Source of the DNA: an uncultured Ruminococcus sp.
GTDB taxonomy: Bacteria > Bacillota_A > Clostridia > Oscillospirales > Ruminococcaceae
Assembly (NCBI GenBank): GCA_902782875.1
Contig: CACZPE010000370.1
Span: 1-5,901 of the forward strand
Direction of reading: 5' to 3'
DNA: 5,901 bases
Under the pieces are notes generated by a model, which made no database searches, had not been told where the DNA came from, and saw only the letters and a program-made list of their open reading frames with translations. Shown one piece after another: positions 5,518 through 5,901 of the stretch; positions within the stretch are counted from its first letter, which is position 1; every line of letters starts with the position of its first letter. The position numbers and the translations under genes are program-made.

Positions 5518-5901
5518 CCGACAGTATAACAAAATCTCTGACAAAGAAGTTCTCGCACAGCATTATGAGCAGGACAAAGGCGGCTGTGAAGGAATACTCG
5601 ATGATAAAGCCCGGCGACAGGATAGCCGTATGTATATCGGGCGGCAAGGATTCGATGCTGCTTGCCTGTGTGATGCGGGAGCTGAAGCTCCACGGCGGAT
5701 ATGATTTTGAGCCTGTGTATATGGTCATGGATCCGGGGTATTCACCTGATACACTGGAGAGTATACGTAATAATCTGGACAGACTGGGTATAGATGCGGA
5801 TATATTCACAACGGATATATTTGCTGCCGCAGACAGCTGCTCAAATCCCTGTGCGCTGTGTGCAAAGCTGCGCAGAGGAGCGCTTTATTCACACGCACAG
5901 T
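5514..5901 (+). CDS. ttcA: TtcA-family PP-loop tRNA 2-thiocytidine synthetase, 5' part only
   Basis: The first 129 codons are visible; the rest lies beyond the window. SGGKDS (42-47) is the ATP-pyrophosphatase P-loop shared by TtcA and TilS. NPCALCAKLRRG (111-122) carries the Cys pair (C113, C116) and the following basic stretch typical of TtcA, which uses them with an iron-sulfur cluster to add sulfur to C32 of certain tRNAs in the cytoplasm. TilS lacks such a pair, which favours TtcA. The N-terminal region (KKFSHSIMSRTKAAVKEYSM) fits the helical lead-in of the family. The ATG overlaps the stop of the GTPase-nuclease gene by ATGA and only a weak, distant SD (AGAGGG near 5496-5501) is seen, so translation is probably coupled. 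Some Firmicute TtcA-like proteins have untested substrates, so the exact reaction is less certain than the family. Confidence 0.85.
   Translation, partial: MTDSITKSLTKKFSHSIMSRTKAAVKEYSMIKPGDRIAVCISGGKDSMLLACVMRELKLHGGYDFEPVYMVMDPGYSPDTLESIRNNLDRLGIDADIFTTDIFAAADSCSNPCALCAKLRRGALYSHAQ

Noticed and set aside
1..5901. tRNA or rRNA genes, CRISPR arrays, insertion sequences, attachment sites
   Set aside because: I saw no tRNA-like or rRNA-like stretch, no regularly spaced repeats and no transposase or integrase motifs. The window is densely occupied by ordinary genes.

Overview
The window looks like chromosome of a Clostridia-class Firmicute, most likely a Ruminococcus-type gut or rumen anaerobe. 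This rests on roughly balanced GC, heavy use of ATA (Ile) and AGG/AGA (Arg), purine-rich ribosome binding sites, Gram-positive-style promoters, and the protein families present. The genus is an inference from memory of similar proteins, not a search result.

Left part (1-1615, minus strand): a two-gene operon. The first gene is a multi-pass CPBP/CAAX-protease-type membrane protein (1615-497) whose catalytic motifs look degraded. Its stop codon overlaps by ATGA the start of a TadA-like zinc deaminase (500-1). The deaminase reads without a stop into the beginning of a GNAT acetyltransferase and runs off the window edge. An SD-ATG pair inside the reading frame could also start the GNAT domain alone.

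Middle (1616-2937): a 233-base divergent intergenic region holds an extended -10 promoter facing left and a clean TTGACA-N17-TAAAAT promoter facing right. A perfect match to the Gram-positive cre (CcpA) operator lies over the predicted start of the rightward transcript, followed by an overlapping palindrome. The rightward promoter drives an unrecognised 362-residue protein with a proline-rich, charged cytoplasmic tail and four C-terminal membrane helices. A rho-independent terminator follows it.

Right part (3019-5901, plus strand): a TTG-started, 832-residue protein joins a complete TetM/EF-G-like ribosomal GTPase to a C-terminal NYN/YacP (Rae1-type) endoribonuclease domain. Its stop overlaps (ATGA) the start of a TtcA-family PP-loop tRNA thiolase that is cut by the window edge. 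The terminator's T-tract abuts this operon's ribosome binding site and no separate promoter is evident, which hints at readthrough or attenuation control.

Several of the genes concern translation: a deaminase of the wobble-adenosine family, a tRNA C32 thiolation enzyme, and the ribosome-directed GTPase-nuclease. The most interesting object is that GTPase-nuclease fusion. Both halves belong to families that work at the ribosomal A site, so it could be a factor that enters stalled ribosomes and cuts the mRNA there.
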